64,000 bases of DNA, taken from positions 349,690,650-349,754,649 of the forward strand of contig NC_064619.1 of NCBI RefSeq assembly GCF_023898315.1, read 5' to 3'. Within the stretch, counting starts at the first letter, position 1, and the number at the start of each line of letters is the position of its first letter. The notes beneath the pieces are model-generated. The model was given only the letters and a program-made list of their open reading frames with translations, did not search any database and was not told the DNA's origin. The position numbers were made by a program, and so were the translations under genes. Positions 33,280-44,659 of this stretch are shown here, one piece after another. Source of the DNA: Schistocerca nitens (Eukaryota; Arthropoda; Insecta; Orthoptera; Acrididae).

Positions 33280-33637
33280 TCAGAAAAATGAAATTAACCA
33301 ATGCCTTGCCGACGGAAAACAAGATTCAACATGTTGGCAAAGAGGTCTCGATATCCCAAGCATTTCCAATAGGCCGTGATCACGTACTGCATGAAGTTCA
33401 TGTGATCTTCCCCTTCGCCTTCAACAACATAATGAACCAGATGTCCCAGGAATCACATAACGGTGTGCATTTTCCTTTTGGAAAGAAGGAAGAATTTGGG
33501 CCCAATAAGACGTTCGTAGTGAATACAGACACATAAGATCCAGTAAGGAAGGCCAATTGTGACCCAATCCAACACCAATTTGCCATATGACCTCCATAAA
33601 TAAAGCGATGTCGTATCGTATCTCTAGACGTACAACG

Positions 33638-34156
33638 TGTAGTGTCGGCAGACTTGCCAACACTACGCACACTAATTGAAAGAGGCGGCCAAGATGCACG
33701 CGCTAACTCATGAAGGATGGAGTGAGGTCTGAAACAGGAGACTTAATGAATGCTATAAAGAAAAGTACGTAGCTTCTGGACTACTTAACTTTTAATTCAT
33801 CCTTTGTATACATCGTTCTTGATGAGACATCTGGAGATTGTGGCGATACAAGTGAGACTCTTTAGATACAAGCTATCTAAGGCTAATGGCGCCTTGCTAG
33901 GTCGTAGCCATGGACTTAGCTGAAGGCTATTCTAACTGTCTCTCGGCAAATGAGAGAAAGGCTTCGTCAGTGTAGTCGCTAGCAAAGTCGTCGTACAACT
34001 GGGGCAAGTGCTAGTCAGTCTCTCGAGACCTGCCGTGTGGTGGCGCTCGGTCTGCGATCACTGCCAGTGGCGACACGCGGGTCCGACATGTACTAATGGA
34101 CCGCGGCCGATTTAAGCTACCACCTAGCAAGTGTGGTGTCTGGCGGTGACACCACA
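33638..34156. repeat. solo LTR (or LTR-like short element), 519 bp, 5-bp TSD
   Basis: It begins TGTAGTGTCGGCAGAC and ends GGCGGTGACACCACA, so it has TG...CA ends with short inverted termini. CAACG flanks both sides (33633-33637 and 34157-34161). The right end contains a near-perfect hairpin, GTGTGGTGTC with GACACCACAC. There are no ORF, PBS or internal domains. Direction of transcription is unknown. Confidence 0.88.
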
Positions 34157-34712
34157 CAACGACTACATAATTTCGTGTCGCTAAGCCCAATACGGAAAAG
34201 TTGCTCGTTCGTTGGAATCAACTTGTTTACTACCTTGTACCACGAGGAAGCTACGGGCATCGGTAGAATCATAACACTATTTAACCAAACTGTCGTCCAG
34301 GTCGTTCACGGCGATTCTCTTCCAACGAGGTTCGGGCAAGGGACTGCTTCATAGTGAGTCTTTAGGGATTTCATGGTGAGGACGGATCTCCATAAAATGT
34401 CAGCCCCTACAAAGCTCACCCTCAGGTTAGAAGTCACGAATGTGTTTCAACTTATAATTTATGCGACCAACATCAATAGGGGTTCAAGACTAGAAGGACG
34501 GACACAGAGAAATAAACGACACGTGAATGTGTGAGTTTCTTGAGTCATCGTCAAACCAGTACGACGCACATATAGCATCTGGATCTTCCTTCGTGTATCA
34601 GTCGAACCCAATCCTCAAAGGGACGAGGGTTCGTTATAACCTCATACCGTAAGCGAAATACATGTCTTTTCCAAAAGAAATTACCAGACAATTGTTTCTT
34701 CAAGATTTATAA

Positions 34713-34916
34713 GCAGCCGTGCGGGGTAGCCATGCGGTCTCGCCCGCCTTGCCACGGTTCCCGCGGCTGGCCCCGTCGATGGTTCGAGTCCTCCCTCGAG
34801 CATGGTTGTGTATGTTGTCCTTATCGTAAGTTATTTTAAGTTAGATTAAGTAGTGTGTAAGTCTAGGGACCGACGACCTTAACAGTTTAATCCCATAGGA
34901 ACTTACCACAAATTTC
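34713..34916 (+). mobile_element. tRNA-derived SINE, type B
   Basis: The head has GCGGGGTAGCCATGCGGTCT as A-box region and GGTTCGAGTCC at 34781-34791 as B box. The body has TTAAGTTAGATTAAGTAGTG and a GGGACCGACGACCTTA block, and the tail reads CATAGGAACTTACCACAAAT. It differs from type A in head, linker and tail, though both share the design of head, TTA-rich linker, GAC-GACCT block and short tail. Possible degenerate flanks AAGATTTATA and AAAATTTACA could be the target duplication. Confidence 0.85.
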
Positions 34917-37062
34917 GAAAATTTACACAATAAGCTTTGCTTATGTATCCAATATTCGGACCTTCTGGAGCAGAGTAAGAGAATGCTGTCGATGCTCTTG
35001 TATCGCTCCCTGAATTTTTTCCGCAACAGACTTCCAGTACAGTGGACAACTATGATACCGAGAGACGTATGGCGATCCACTGCAGTAGCCCATGGAACAA
35101 TTGAGTCATCAAAACCTAGCAAGGGAAGAAGCCTGCATTTATCTTGTTTAAGTAGTGCACCTGAACTCCGACAAAAACCATCGATAACAGCCTTCAGTCG
35201 ACGTATCTTCTCAGGACTGCGAAGTGGAAACTTCACGTCATCCACCTATGCACGAACAGCTATAGTCCCGCTGGAAAGCGTCTAACCTGTCAGCTGCGAT
35301 GTTAGCATCAGAAGTAGGGGCTCTAGAGACGACACAAAGACACTGACAGCCGGTTTCCTTAAGGCACTCCCCTACGGGTATTTATCGGGGGCGTCAGTTG
35401 GCCATTAACAACCACCGAAGCCGAAATACCCGTACACAGATTTGAAAGCACTCGCCATGTGTCAAGCGTAAAAGAAAATGCCTCCAGAATACGGAGCAAA
35501 AAGCCGTGATTAGCGCGATCTATTGCCTTATCGAAGTCTAGAATAGCAAGGGCACAAGGGACTGACGTTACAGCAGCAACCGAAACCATGTCACGACACT
35601 CGACTATACGGGTTAGAATGGTACCACCAGGTAAGCAGCTTTGATGTTTTGCAACAACCGTCTCCAACAGAGCCGACATCCTACTATTAACTGTCCTCAC
35701 CACAGTCATGTTAACAAAGTTTCAAAGTAATTGGGAAGAAGCTATTAGGGGCAGCCGATCCAGGGCATTTCGGGATTAAAAAAAAATTTTCCTTTCTTTG
35801 AAAGAGGTCGGCACTACTCTAGCTTTTTACGCTTCATTCGAAAAGGGACTTGAAGACAGCACCAAACAACAGTCAAAATCGCACGGAAAATTCCTTGGGA
35901 ATGCCATACTGACCCAAGAACTTTTGAGAAGGCAATCCCACAATAAGTTTGTAAACTTCCTCAGGCTGAAAGGCAGCTAGGAGTGTTGCATTATTTCAGG
36001 TGTAATTGAAGTATCCAAGATGCTGACTCGTGGGTCGTGAAAGGTTTCACTGGACTCATCGATGTCGTAGATGTCTACACAGCACTGGTGTAAGATACAC
36101 ACTATGTCAGCTTGCGCCATTACGATACGTTCATCATTTGTCGTGAGATAAAGAATATAAGCGCGTCGGTGACGGGTCTGATGCAGAAGCAAATGATACA
36201 AGGAAGTCAGTTCTTCCGTCACCAATGAACGCGGCTTGGATCGGATTTTCAAACCTTCCATTTGTAATATCTTCAAGGTCAACAATTTTGCCTTTCACGC
36301 CTAACATCTGAAATTCGCAGAGGGGCGTGATCCGAAGCAGCATAATATTTACGCAGGATTGAATAATAATATTCATACATTCTCCGAAAGTTTCGCACTT
36401 TGGCAGCACAGAAAATTATCAAAGCTTGCCTGAGCCTCGGTTTTGCCAGCTGTGTCCACTAGTCAAGGGTGGAAGAGTATTTTCCAGTGGACCATAGAGT
36501 ACGCTCCCACACGGGGCGCATCACGTCATCTAGAGAGGGGTCAGCTAGGTGAGAGACATTTAACATCCACAGGGGGCGAAACAGTTTGATTGGTTGCTTT
36601 TCAAGATTGAAGAGTTGTTGTCATAGCACTGTGATCAGTAAAGGAAGATGGGATGACTTCAACATTACGAACACTATCGCTCAGACAGTCTTATGAGTAA
36701 AACCTATCAAATCTGCTAGTAGAAGTCGCAGTAAAGCGGGTAAATTTAACTAACATAAGGTATTTACATACCCAGACGTCTTTTAGACGTAAGGAGCGGA
36801 CCAATTCATGTAATTAACTAGATAAATTAAAATTTGGAGATTTGTCTGCAGGTCGCAACATACAGTTAAAATCACCACCCAACAGAATACCCGGAGGTCT
36901 CTTACGCAACAGATATACAATATCCCCTTTATAAAAGCGCAAACGATCTACTGTGTGACCAGTGCCAAAAGGGGCATAAAAAATTGTAAGATTATAAAAT
37001 CGACAAACTATGCCCCTGCCAGGATGCAACATTTCCACCTCAGTAATAGGAATGCCTTCGCG

Positions 37063-38200
37063 ATATCTTGCGAACCATGGATGAAGGGTATCAGACGGAG
37101 ACGCTATATTCCTTGACTTCTGGAAAGCGTTTGACTCGGTGCCCCACTGCAGACTCCTAACTAAGGTACGAACATACGGGATTGGTTCCCAAGTATGTGA
37201 GTGGCTCGAAGACTTCTTAAGTAATAGAACCCAGTACGTTGTCCTCGATGGTGAGTGTTCATCGGCGGTGAGGGTATCATCTGGAGTCCCCCAGGGAAGT
37301 GTGGTAGGTCCGCTGTTGTTTTCTGTATACATACATGATCTTTTGGATAGGGTGGATAGCAATGTGCGACTGTTTTCTGATGATGCTGTGGTGTACGGGA
37401 AGGTATCGTCATTGAGTGACTCTAGGAGGATACAAGATGACTTGGACAGGATTTGTGATTGGTGTAAAGAATGACTGCTAACTCTAAATATCGATAAATG
37501 TAAATTAATGCAGATGAATAGGAAAAAGAATCCTGTAATGTTTGAATACTGCATTAGTAGTGTAGCGCTTGACACAGTCACATCGATTAACTATTTGGGC
37601 GTAACATGGCAGAGTGATATGAAGTGGGACAATCATGTAATGACAGTTGTGCGGAAGGCGGATAGTCGTCTTCGGTTCATTGGTAGAATTTTGGCAAGAT
37701 GTGGTTCATCTGTAAAGGAGACCGCTTATAAAACACTAATACGACCTATTCTTGAGTACTGCTCGAGCGTTTGGGATCCCTATCAGGTCGGATTGAGGGA
37801 GGACATAGAAGCACTTCAGAGGCGAGCTGCTAGATTTGTTACTGGTAGGTTTAATCATCACGCGAGTGTTACGGAAATGCTTCAGGAACTCGGGTGGGAG
37901 TCTCTAGAGGATAGGAGGCGTTCTTTTCGTGAATCACTACTGAGAAAATCTAGAGAACCAGCATTTTAGGCTGACTGCAGTGCAATTTTACTGCCGCCAA
38001 CTTACATTTCGCGGAAAGACCACAAAGATAACATAAGAGAGATTAGGGCTCGTACAGAGGCATATAGGCAGTCATTTTTCCCTCGTTCTGTTTGGGAGTG
38101 GAACAGGGAGAGAATATGGTAGTTTTGGTACGAGGTACCCTCCGCCACGCACCGTATGGTGGATTGCGGAGTATGTATGTAGATGTAGATGTAGATGTAG
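37063..38200 (+). mobile_element. 5'-truncated CR1/L2-like LINE inserted in the Tx1-like LINE
   Basis: It starts within reverse transcriptase coding sequence and ends in TGTAGATGTAGATGTAGATG, the same hexamer tail as at 27318 and 59886. The host sequence rejoins exactly (37062 to 38201) in frame. I see no target-site duplication longer than 1-2 bp. Confidence 0.88.
37090..37969 (+). pseudogene. CR1/L2-like reverse transcriptase, C-terminal two thirds
   Basis: The frame reads FWKAFDSVPHCRLLTKVRTY, then SSGVPQGSVVGPLLFSVYI, then the active site RLFSDDAVVYGKV. The intact relative at 60894 has FADD there, so Ala has become Ser, which need not kill the enzyme. One TGA (37472-37474) replaces a Trp codon in DWCKEW. 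The C-terminal part (37508-37969) reads INYLGVTWQSDMKWDNHVMT and YCSSVWDPYQVGLREDIEAL, with stop TAG. Otherwise it is open and well preserved. Confidence 0.88.
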
Positions 38201-38849
38201 AAATAGTAAGGCGGTCCCCGTAGAATATTCGTGTGCGACATTAAAGATCATACGAAAACCAGGTAAAGAGATATTTGAAAATGACACCTCCTGTAAGAAC
38301 TCTATCCATGCTTGAATCATAAATGAAATGACGTAGCCAATCACAAATCTCATTCCACACGATTAAAATTTAAGGAAAGGAACGTGTAGGTTTGGGTCAT
38401 TGATCACAGCTACACACGGATGCACGGAACGTATCGAGCTGGGTTAGGGAGACAGCTGAGTGTCAAGGCCCACTGCGGAGTCCACAGATGAATCAGACAT
38501 CGGGGGACCAGAATCCCCGTCATTGCAACCTTTTTTCTTAGATTTATTACGTGCCACTACACGGTTAGGTTGTGTATTCTGTTTCTTTCGGTGGAGGTGT
38601 GGGAGGCGTCATAGGCACATATTTCTGCCCTTCAGAACAAGGGACGTGTAGTGCTCGTCCAGTCACTTAGGCGGAAGCATTCTGTAGAACTACCAATGCA
38701 ACAGGTGATACTTGTCGCAAATTTTATTCTCTTCGGGAGTTGCCGTAAGCGCCAAATTCGGTAAACCGTCGGCGGCTGGAGATGAAGGAGCAGGAGGATA
38801 TTGCATTGCCTCAGACTGTAACGGTGGAAACAAAGTCGAAGGGGAAGGG

Positions 38850-40051
38850 GGAAGGGGGGACTCCGCTCCCTCTCCACACACCGGCAGCTCAGAAGGAGCC
38901 ACTTAGCGAGCAGGAGGTGTGCTGGAGATAACTTTCTTCGTCACTCACAGTACCACGGACGGGAGGTATCGTAGCATCGATAGGAGCAGGGGACACAATG
39001 GACGCGGAGAATATTGGGGGCCGGCCGGTGTGGCCGAGCGGTTCTAGGCGCTTCAGTCCGGAACCACGCGGCTGCTACGGTCACTGGTTCGAATCCTGCC
39101 TCGGGCATGGTTGTGTGTGATGTTCTTAGGTTTAAATAGTACTAAAGTCTAGGGGACTGATGACCTCAGATGTTAAGTCCCACAGAGCTTAGAGCCATTT
39201 GAACCATTTGAAGGCTGGGGCAGAAGGCACAGCCTAATCCTCACTCTCATGATCTTGAGTGCGACGTCTCTTGTTTGTCACTGTTACAGGTTCTACCCAG
39301 TGGGCAATAGGATTCTGAACGTGCCACGGAGTTAAAGATGGAAACTCATTTGCACGATTAATAGAACTGTCATTTTGTTCATTATGATCTGAAGCAGAAG
39401 TAGGTTTCACGTCGGAAGTTGAAGGTACATTTCAGCAACCGTCAATTTACGACGCTGCATTAATGACGGCTGTAACACAAAAACCCCCCGCGGGCAATTA
39501 GACCACACTTGTCCACTTTCATTACATAGGAAGTATATGTGACACGAACGCGATAACCACACACTTGGATGTGATGGAATTTTGCCATTGACTTGCACTT
39601 CCACAGAACGAATTCCACTATAACCCTGAGTTGAGTAGACCAACGTTGACGACGGACGTTTTTCATGTTACCATATGGGATCACTATGTCCTTTAGAAAG
39701 CTGTCATCAATCTCCGGCGGAAGGTTGAACACTCGAACATTGGTATAGTTGATTTTTAGAATCTGGGAGTGACACCATACAAACGGAACTATCGCGTTGC
39801 TTGATCGGGACTTGAGAACCATGTTGCGAGAGTAGTCTTTCAACGCGAAGGGGAACCATTAATTTCACGTAAAGCACGCACTCGTCTGCGTCAAAATAAG
39901 CGGTGTGGACCTGATCATAGTTCAAATAAATTGCATCGACAAACCAATCGTGGATTTCTAGAGACCCGGGCTTCAGGTGTCGCGTTGTTTTACGGAAAGT
40001 GAAGCTCACAGTACCTTTTCGTGGAGTACATGTGGAAACAATGATAGCCAT
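38850..40051 (-). pseudogene. ORF1 of the Tx1-like LINE: RRM-like domain and zinc knuckle
   Basis: It starts about 40051 with MAIIVSTCTPRKGTVSF. The segment TNVRVFNLPPEIDDSFLKDI resembles an RNA-recognition motif of LINE ORF1 proteins. A CCHC-like remnant LCNESGQVWSNCP lies near 39500, with Gln where the His ligand is expected. A low-complexity Pro/Ser tail follows (about 38900-38690). The SINE at 39019-39211 interrupts it. Two frame changes are visible near 39640 and 39840. Confidence 0.65.
39019..39211 (+). mobile_element. tRNA-derived SINE, type A
   Basis: It has head CCGGCCGGTGTGGCCGAGCG, B box GGTTCGAATCC near 39087 and tail CCATTTGAACCATTTGAA. A clear target-site duplication is not visible; GGGG-containing flanks are only loosely alike. 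About 20 bp of the linker (GTTAGTTAG) is missing relative to the other copies. Confidence 0.9.
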
Positions 40052-40239
40052 AGCGGAGCGGCCGACAGGAAACCTATACTTTGTTGAATTTCTAGATCAT
40101 CTATATATCAAACAAAAGATATAACCAATGTACATAAATTTTTTATTAGTACATCGTATAAAATTTTTTGTAAATCGATTTAGAACTGTTCGTGATTTTT
40201 GATAGCAACGTTAAACAATGTCTTTTTTTTTTATTTACT
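40052..40239. other. AT-rich gap between two LINEs
   Basis: Low-complexity AT-rich sequence with a T-run near 40225. It may contain the 5' end of the Tx1-like LINE. Confidence 0.45.
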
Positions 40240-42390
40240 AGTACTGATTAACCGTCTTTCCCTGTGGCTTATCCCAGTTACTCTCAGAATTTCGAACTTC
40301 TTACACCATTTTACATTATCGAACGCTCTTCCCCAGGCGACAAATCGAGCGAATGTGTCTTGATTTTCTTCTAGCATTGCATCCACTATGTAAGCGCAAT
40401 GTCAGAACTGCTTCTTTGGTTGCTCTAACTTTGCGAACGCCAAACTTATCGTCATGTAAGAGACACACAATTTTCTTTTCATTCTTCTGTCTACTGTTCT
40501 TGTCGGTAACTTGCTTGCACGAACTTTTAAGCTCATGGTGAGATAGTTCTCGCACTTACCTGCTCTTTTTCCATTCGCAATTGTGCAGATCGTGTTTTTA
40601 AGAAAGGCTGATGGTATGTCGCTAGTCTCATTCTACCCCTTCTTATTTGTTCTCAAGTCTTTGAAAGCTTTTTTATATTGTGAATCTACCATTGGATCCC
40701 CTGTCTCTTCCATATTGACTCACGCTTCTTTTTTCTATCAGGTCATCAGACAATTCATTCCCCTCATAGAGGCCTGCAACATACTCTTTTCGCCTATCTA
40801 TTTTCTGCACTGCTTTACTGATGGAATTGGTATCCCACTCGTAAAGTTTCCGCCATTGCTTTTAATTTCACCGAACGTTGTTTTTATTTTTCTAGTGCTA
40901 AACAAAACCTAACGACGATCTTTCTTTTTTTTATCTTTTGAAATTTTTTCTGGAGCCATTTCGCCTTATATACTTCCTATATATTTCGTATATATTTCAT
41001 TCCCTATATATTTTTATGTATTCCTGTCTTTCTATGAATACTTTTCTACTTCATTCTTTCGACAATCAGCTAAAGTACTTCTTCTGTTACCCAAGGTTCC
41101 ACTGTCGTCACCTTCCTTGTATCTACGTTTTTGTCCTTCATCTGTAATTGTTCTCTTTCGAGATATCCACTAGTCTTCAACTGAACTGTCAAGTGTGGCA
41201 TTCCGTAACGCAGTATTCTTATTATTAGGCCTCAATCGCGTCTCATCATTCCTCAGCACTACACTATCCCACTTTCTTCCACAATGATTCCTTAGGTCGT
41301 CTCTCTTATACTTCAGTCTGGTCTTCATCGCAAATATATTGTGATCTGAATCTATATCTCCTCCCGTGTACAATTTACAGCGCTATATCTGTTTTCTTTG
41401 ACCGTGATGTAATCCATCAGGAATTTTCCTGTGTTTCTAGGCCTTTGCCAAGTATACCTCTTCCTCCTGTTATTCTTGAAGGGGGAGTATCCACTATTAC
41501 AAACTGAATTTTAGTGGAGAAATCCTTCCCCTACAATAGAATTCAAATCCTCTACCCTTATTCGATTTTCATTTCCATTCGCATGCAATATCCACACATA
41601 TTTACTCTTTCACTTCATCTTATGCTTGCGACATTGGCATGAACTGTTGTTATTGGAACTGATTTGCTGCCTAATCTGACGTATTTAGTTCCATCACTGA
41701 ACTGTTCGCAGTAACTTACTCTCCACCATAAGATCCTATTCATAATGAATCCTATTCCTGTTATATCATTTCCTGTTGCTGTTGATATCACTCTGTATTT
41801 GTCTTTATCTTATTTCCTTTTCATTTCACTGGCGACCACTGTATCTGGTTTGAACTTCTGCATTTAGCTTTACACATTTTCCAGCTTCTCTACCACGTTC
41901 AAACCTGTAACACTCCACACACCGTGTTGTAGATTGTTACCCTTTCGTCATTTATTCCATCTTTTTCTCATGGTCACCTCCTCTTTAGCACTCTCCTCCT
42001 GCAGATTCTAATGGGGTCGAGTCCGGAATCCTGTGCTAATGGATAGATCATCATAATGCTTTGACAATTACATGTGACATGTACTGTGGATACTCATTAT
42101 TCAGTGTTTTCCATTGCCTTCTCCATCCTCATGTCAATCGTAGCTGATTGTTCGCCTTTCAGGGGCAGTTTCCCAGCCCAAGGAAAACATATTCCACTGT
42201 ACCTCTCTACACTCCTTCACCTACTTTGATGAGCCCATTAGCACAACGAGGGTAACTTGGTATACAGAAAGTCTGGAGCCATTATTGCTGATTATTTTCG
42301 TTCAGAGTGTAATTAGTGACTGCTTTCGAACACAAGACGTTTTGAAAACCAGCAAAGACGCTATCTCTAGACCATGGGTCGTAACAGCGT
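40240..42390 (-). mobile_element. degenerate RTE-like LINE, 3' part missing, tRNA-like 5' end
   Basis: Recognisable parts are DIDSDHNIFAMKTRLKYKRD (about 41350; endonuclease end) and HDDKFGVRKVRATKEAVLTL (about 40460; reverse transcriptase), and the copy stops before the active site at 40240. The 5' leader (41940-42300) aligns with those at 32330-32690 and 46940-47290. A tRNA-like segment follows at 42305-42385 with TCTAGAGATAGCGTCTTTGC and GTGTTCGAAAGC on the minus strand. Losing the 3' end is unusual for a LINE insertion, so a later deletion is likely. Confidence 0.75.
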
Positions 42391-43059
42391 GAAATTTGAC
42401 TTATAAATTTTTCCTGCCATACTCTGTTGGCGCAAGTGAAACTCAGTTATTTTGCTATACATTTTGGTGCTGAAATATCAGTGCACAATCACTTCAGGTT
42501 GCACAGCACACTGTAGATTTGGTTGATTTACGTGGTTCGGTATAGTAATGTTTGAGTTACAATTGGGCAATTACTGGTTAGTTATAACAGTATCAATTAC
42601 TCTTGTGCACCAATTCCAGTAATTTAATTTCTGTTAATTATTTTCATTAATTAAAACATCAATGAATGCACGAAGATGATGGAGGTCCTCTCTACTGCCT
42701 GTACTAAATTAATTATGTGTAAATTTCGTAATTAGGGGAAAAATATACTGAAAGTGCTACGCTCTTCGTAAAAACTAATCTCTGTACATTGATTAAGTAA
42801 TTTCATAAATGATATGAAAGCTAGAGGGCGGTAAGCGGACGATTGACTTTTGCTGTTGAGAAAATGCGATAGGTTGCACACACTTGCTCTCATATATCAT
42901 ATCTATGAAAGAGCATTTTACTAGAGCATACTTACTTAACATCATAACAAAAACTGTATGTATACTTATATTGTTCTATACAGTGACACATCCTGGGTAA
43001 AAGCTGTTACACTGTTGCTTCCCACAGAAGGATGAACTTTGTGAGCGGAACTGCACGCC
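42391..43059. other. AT-rich stretch, no gene recognised
   Basis: No open frame with known motifs, no RNA gene. Confidence 0.5.
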
Positions 43060-43480
43060 TTTCGTGTTCACAGTCTTCAGCTGGATGGCTGGAGGCAACT
43101 GAGTAGTAGCATCAACTCGAGGGGCCGGTATCGACTCTCGAACGTGCGTCGACAGCTCCGCCACTGGAGAACAATTGGCAGCTCGTGTGGAGGGACGGGT
43201 CTTCATCAGGCGGCGCCTCCCCCGACGGCTCGAGGCGGCCACCAATCACCCTCCACCCACCCCTGCTCACGTTCACTGCGCCGCACAGACAACACCGGCC
43301 GCTGTCGTGGCGCCGTCCTCGGCTGGTCGCCCCACAATGTCTGAACGCCTGCGGACAAGCGTCACGCGCCACTGGCATTGTTTCTCCATCTTTTGCGTCA
43401 GACTGCAGCCACTGTGGGGATCGACGTATAGTTCCACGGCACGTGTCACGTGCAACTACTGGCTGTAGCATAATGCTCGT
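43060..43480. other. GC- and CpG-rich island of unknown nature
   Basis: This stretch stands out from AT-rich flanks by its high density of CG dinucleotides. Overlapping open frames of 95-125 codons exist on both strands, as expected for GC-rich DNA without stops, and none has a motif I know. It could be a fragment of a host 5' exon or promoter, or the leader of an unrecognised retroelement (compare the GC-rich leader at 12455-12720). Confidence 0.4.
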
Positions 43481-43827
43481 ACCTTTCCTCTACTCACACT
43501 CTGTAAGTGAAAAGCAGGATTTTTCGAGGAATGCTGTCATGGAGGATCCACCTACGTAAATGTATCGAATTATGGGTGTATATGATCCGAAATATTGCTT
43601 GTTATTTGTGTAAGTATTGTTATTCAACAAGCTCCGCCTTTATAAATAAATTCTCAGTGCGATCAGTATAGCTGTTTGATATATTCCAGAAGCAGCACAC
43701 ATATGACTATATTCGTATTTTACTTTTAGGATATTCTAAGCGCTATGTACACAAATGGGTTTGGTGTATAAAAAGTTGTCATAAAGTTACCGTTCGGAGA
43801 CCGAGAAGTCCAGGACCGGTATGCCAA
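43481..43827. other. no gene recognised
   Basis: AT-rich sequence. The last 100 bp may be the 3' UTR of the transposase fragment that follows on the minus strand. Confidence 0.45.
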
Positions 43828-44029
43828 TCAAGTAAAATTGCCATGAGCGTTGAGGAAATCATCCCACTGATGCACTAGGTTGAAGATACTCATTTGGTAA
43901 ACCACTGTGTCCTGCTGTGTGATGAAGTTCGCAATTGCCTGCTGCACATCCCTGACCGACAACAATGTTCGATTCTTCAGTGCCTTTCTTAATGGATCAA
44001 AGACGTGATAATCGCATGGAGAGAGATCT
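43828..44029 (-). pseudogene. mariner-type transposase, C-terminal fragment
   Basis: Minus strand reading: DLSPCDYHVFDPLRKALKNR holds the last catalytic Asp block of mariner transposases. SVRDVQQAIANFITQQ and WDDFLNAHGNF follow, then TGA at 43828-43830. The frame is intact over 67 codons. Its upstream part is replaced at about 44025-44029 by a piece of RTE-like LINE (see the inverted repeat). Confidence 0.8.
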
Positions 44030-44154
44030 GCTGAATGGATTGGACAGTATAATGAGTAGAGAATATTGACAGAGTAAATCGAAAAAAAAGCGAAAGTAAT
44101 GACAAGTCGCAGAAATCAGAGCCGCGAGAAACTTAACATCAGGATTGATGGTCA
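44025..44154 (+). repeat. left arm of a 130-bp inverted repeat (RTE-like sequence)
   Basis: It matches the reverse complement of 44660-44789 at 129 of 130 positions; the single difference is AATATTGAC here versus AATATGGAC in the reverse complement of the other arm. The sequence is RTE-like LINE in sense orientation, whereas the neighbouring LINE copy is antisense. Its left edge meets the mariner fragment at a shared AGATC. Confidence 0.95.
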
Positions 44155-44659
44155 AGAGAGATCGGATGCTCGTGCCCACTCGAGCTGGTCCGTAATGGAT
44201 ACCTTTTTTTTTTGTGTCAACAGTCTTACGACTGGTTTAATGCGCCCCGCCACGAATTTCTCTCCTGCGTCAACCTCTTCATCACGGAGTAGCATTTGCA
44301 ACCTAAGTCCTCAATTATGTTCTGGATGTATTCCTATCTATGTCTTCCTCTACAGCTTATGCCCTCTACAGCTCACTCTAGTACCACTGAAGTCATGCGC
44401 AGAACCTCCCTATTCTTTACCATGTCAGTCCACCTAATTTTCAACATTCGTTTGTGGCACCACATCTCTAACACTTCGAGTCTCCTCTGTTCCGGTTTTT
44501 CTAAGTCCATATTTCACTACCATAAAATGCTGTGCTCCAACCTTACATACGCAGAAATTTCTTTCACAAATTATGCCCTATGTTTAATACTACTTGCTCT
44601 ATCCGTCATTGGTTATTTTGGTACCTAGGTAGCAGAATTCCTTAACCTCATCTACTTCA

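Larger units (their letters stand above)
33300..38400 (-). pseudogene. ORF2 of the Tx1-like LINE (endonuclease, reverse transcriptase, C-terminal region)
   Basis: Endonuclease parts are FLQEVSFSNISLPGFRMIF (about 38270), then after the LINE insertion REGIPITEVEMLHPGRGI, TIFYAPFGTGHTVDRLRFY and ILLGGDFNCMLRPAD (to about 36840). A pre-RT helical region lies at 36400-35980. The reverse transcriptase has CALAILDFDKAIDRANHGFL, SASVVVNGQLTPPINTRRGV and AYVDDVKFPLRSPE (35230), so the two catalytic Asp pairs survive. The C-terminal part before the solo LTR reads SWYKVVNKLIPTNERLF, a zf-RVT-like region, and it continues below 33637. Stops and frame changes are numerous. Confidence 0.78.
33280..40051 (-). 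mobile_element. Tx1/L1-like LINE, broken by four later insertions
   Basis: On the minus strand come ORF1 (RRM-like, then a zinc knuckle), endonuclease, reverse transcriptase, a Cys-containing C-terminal region and a 3' tail. The insertions are a SINE (39019-39211), a CR1/L2-like LINE (37063-38200), a second SINE type (34713-34916) and a solo LTR (33638-34156). At the LINE insertion the flanks rejoin in frame (TALLF to REGIP). The clade assignment rests on the style of the endonuclease (YAPFGTG, LLGGDFNCML) and reverse transcriptase, and is moderately secure. Confidence 0.78.

Noticed and set aside
37161..37412. Minus-strand ORF as part of the Tx1-like endonuclease
   Set aside because: This region belongs to the inserted CR1/L2 LINE on the plus strand; the longer minus ORF listed from 37581 mixes the two elements.
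43112..43559. Host protein-coding exon in the GC-rich island
   Set aside because: Three frames on two strands are open over the same bases, none has a start context, splice pair or motif that favours it.
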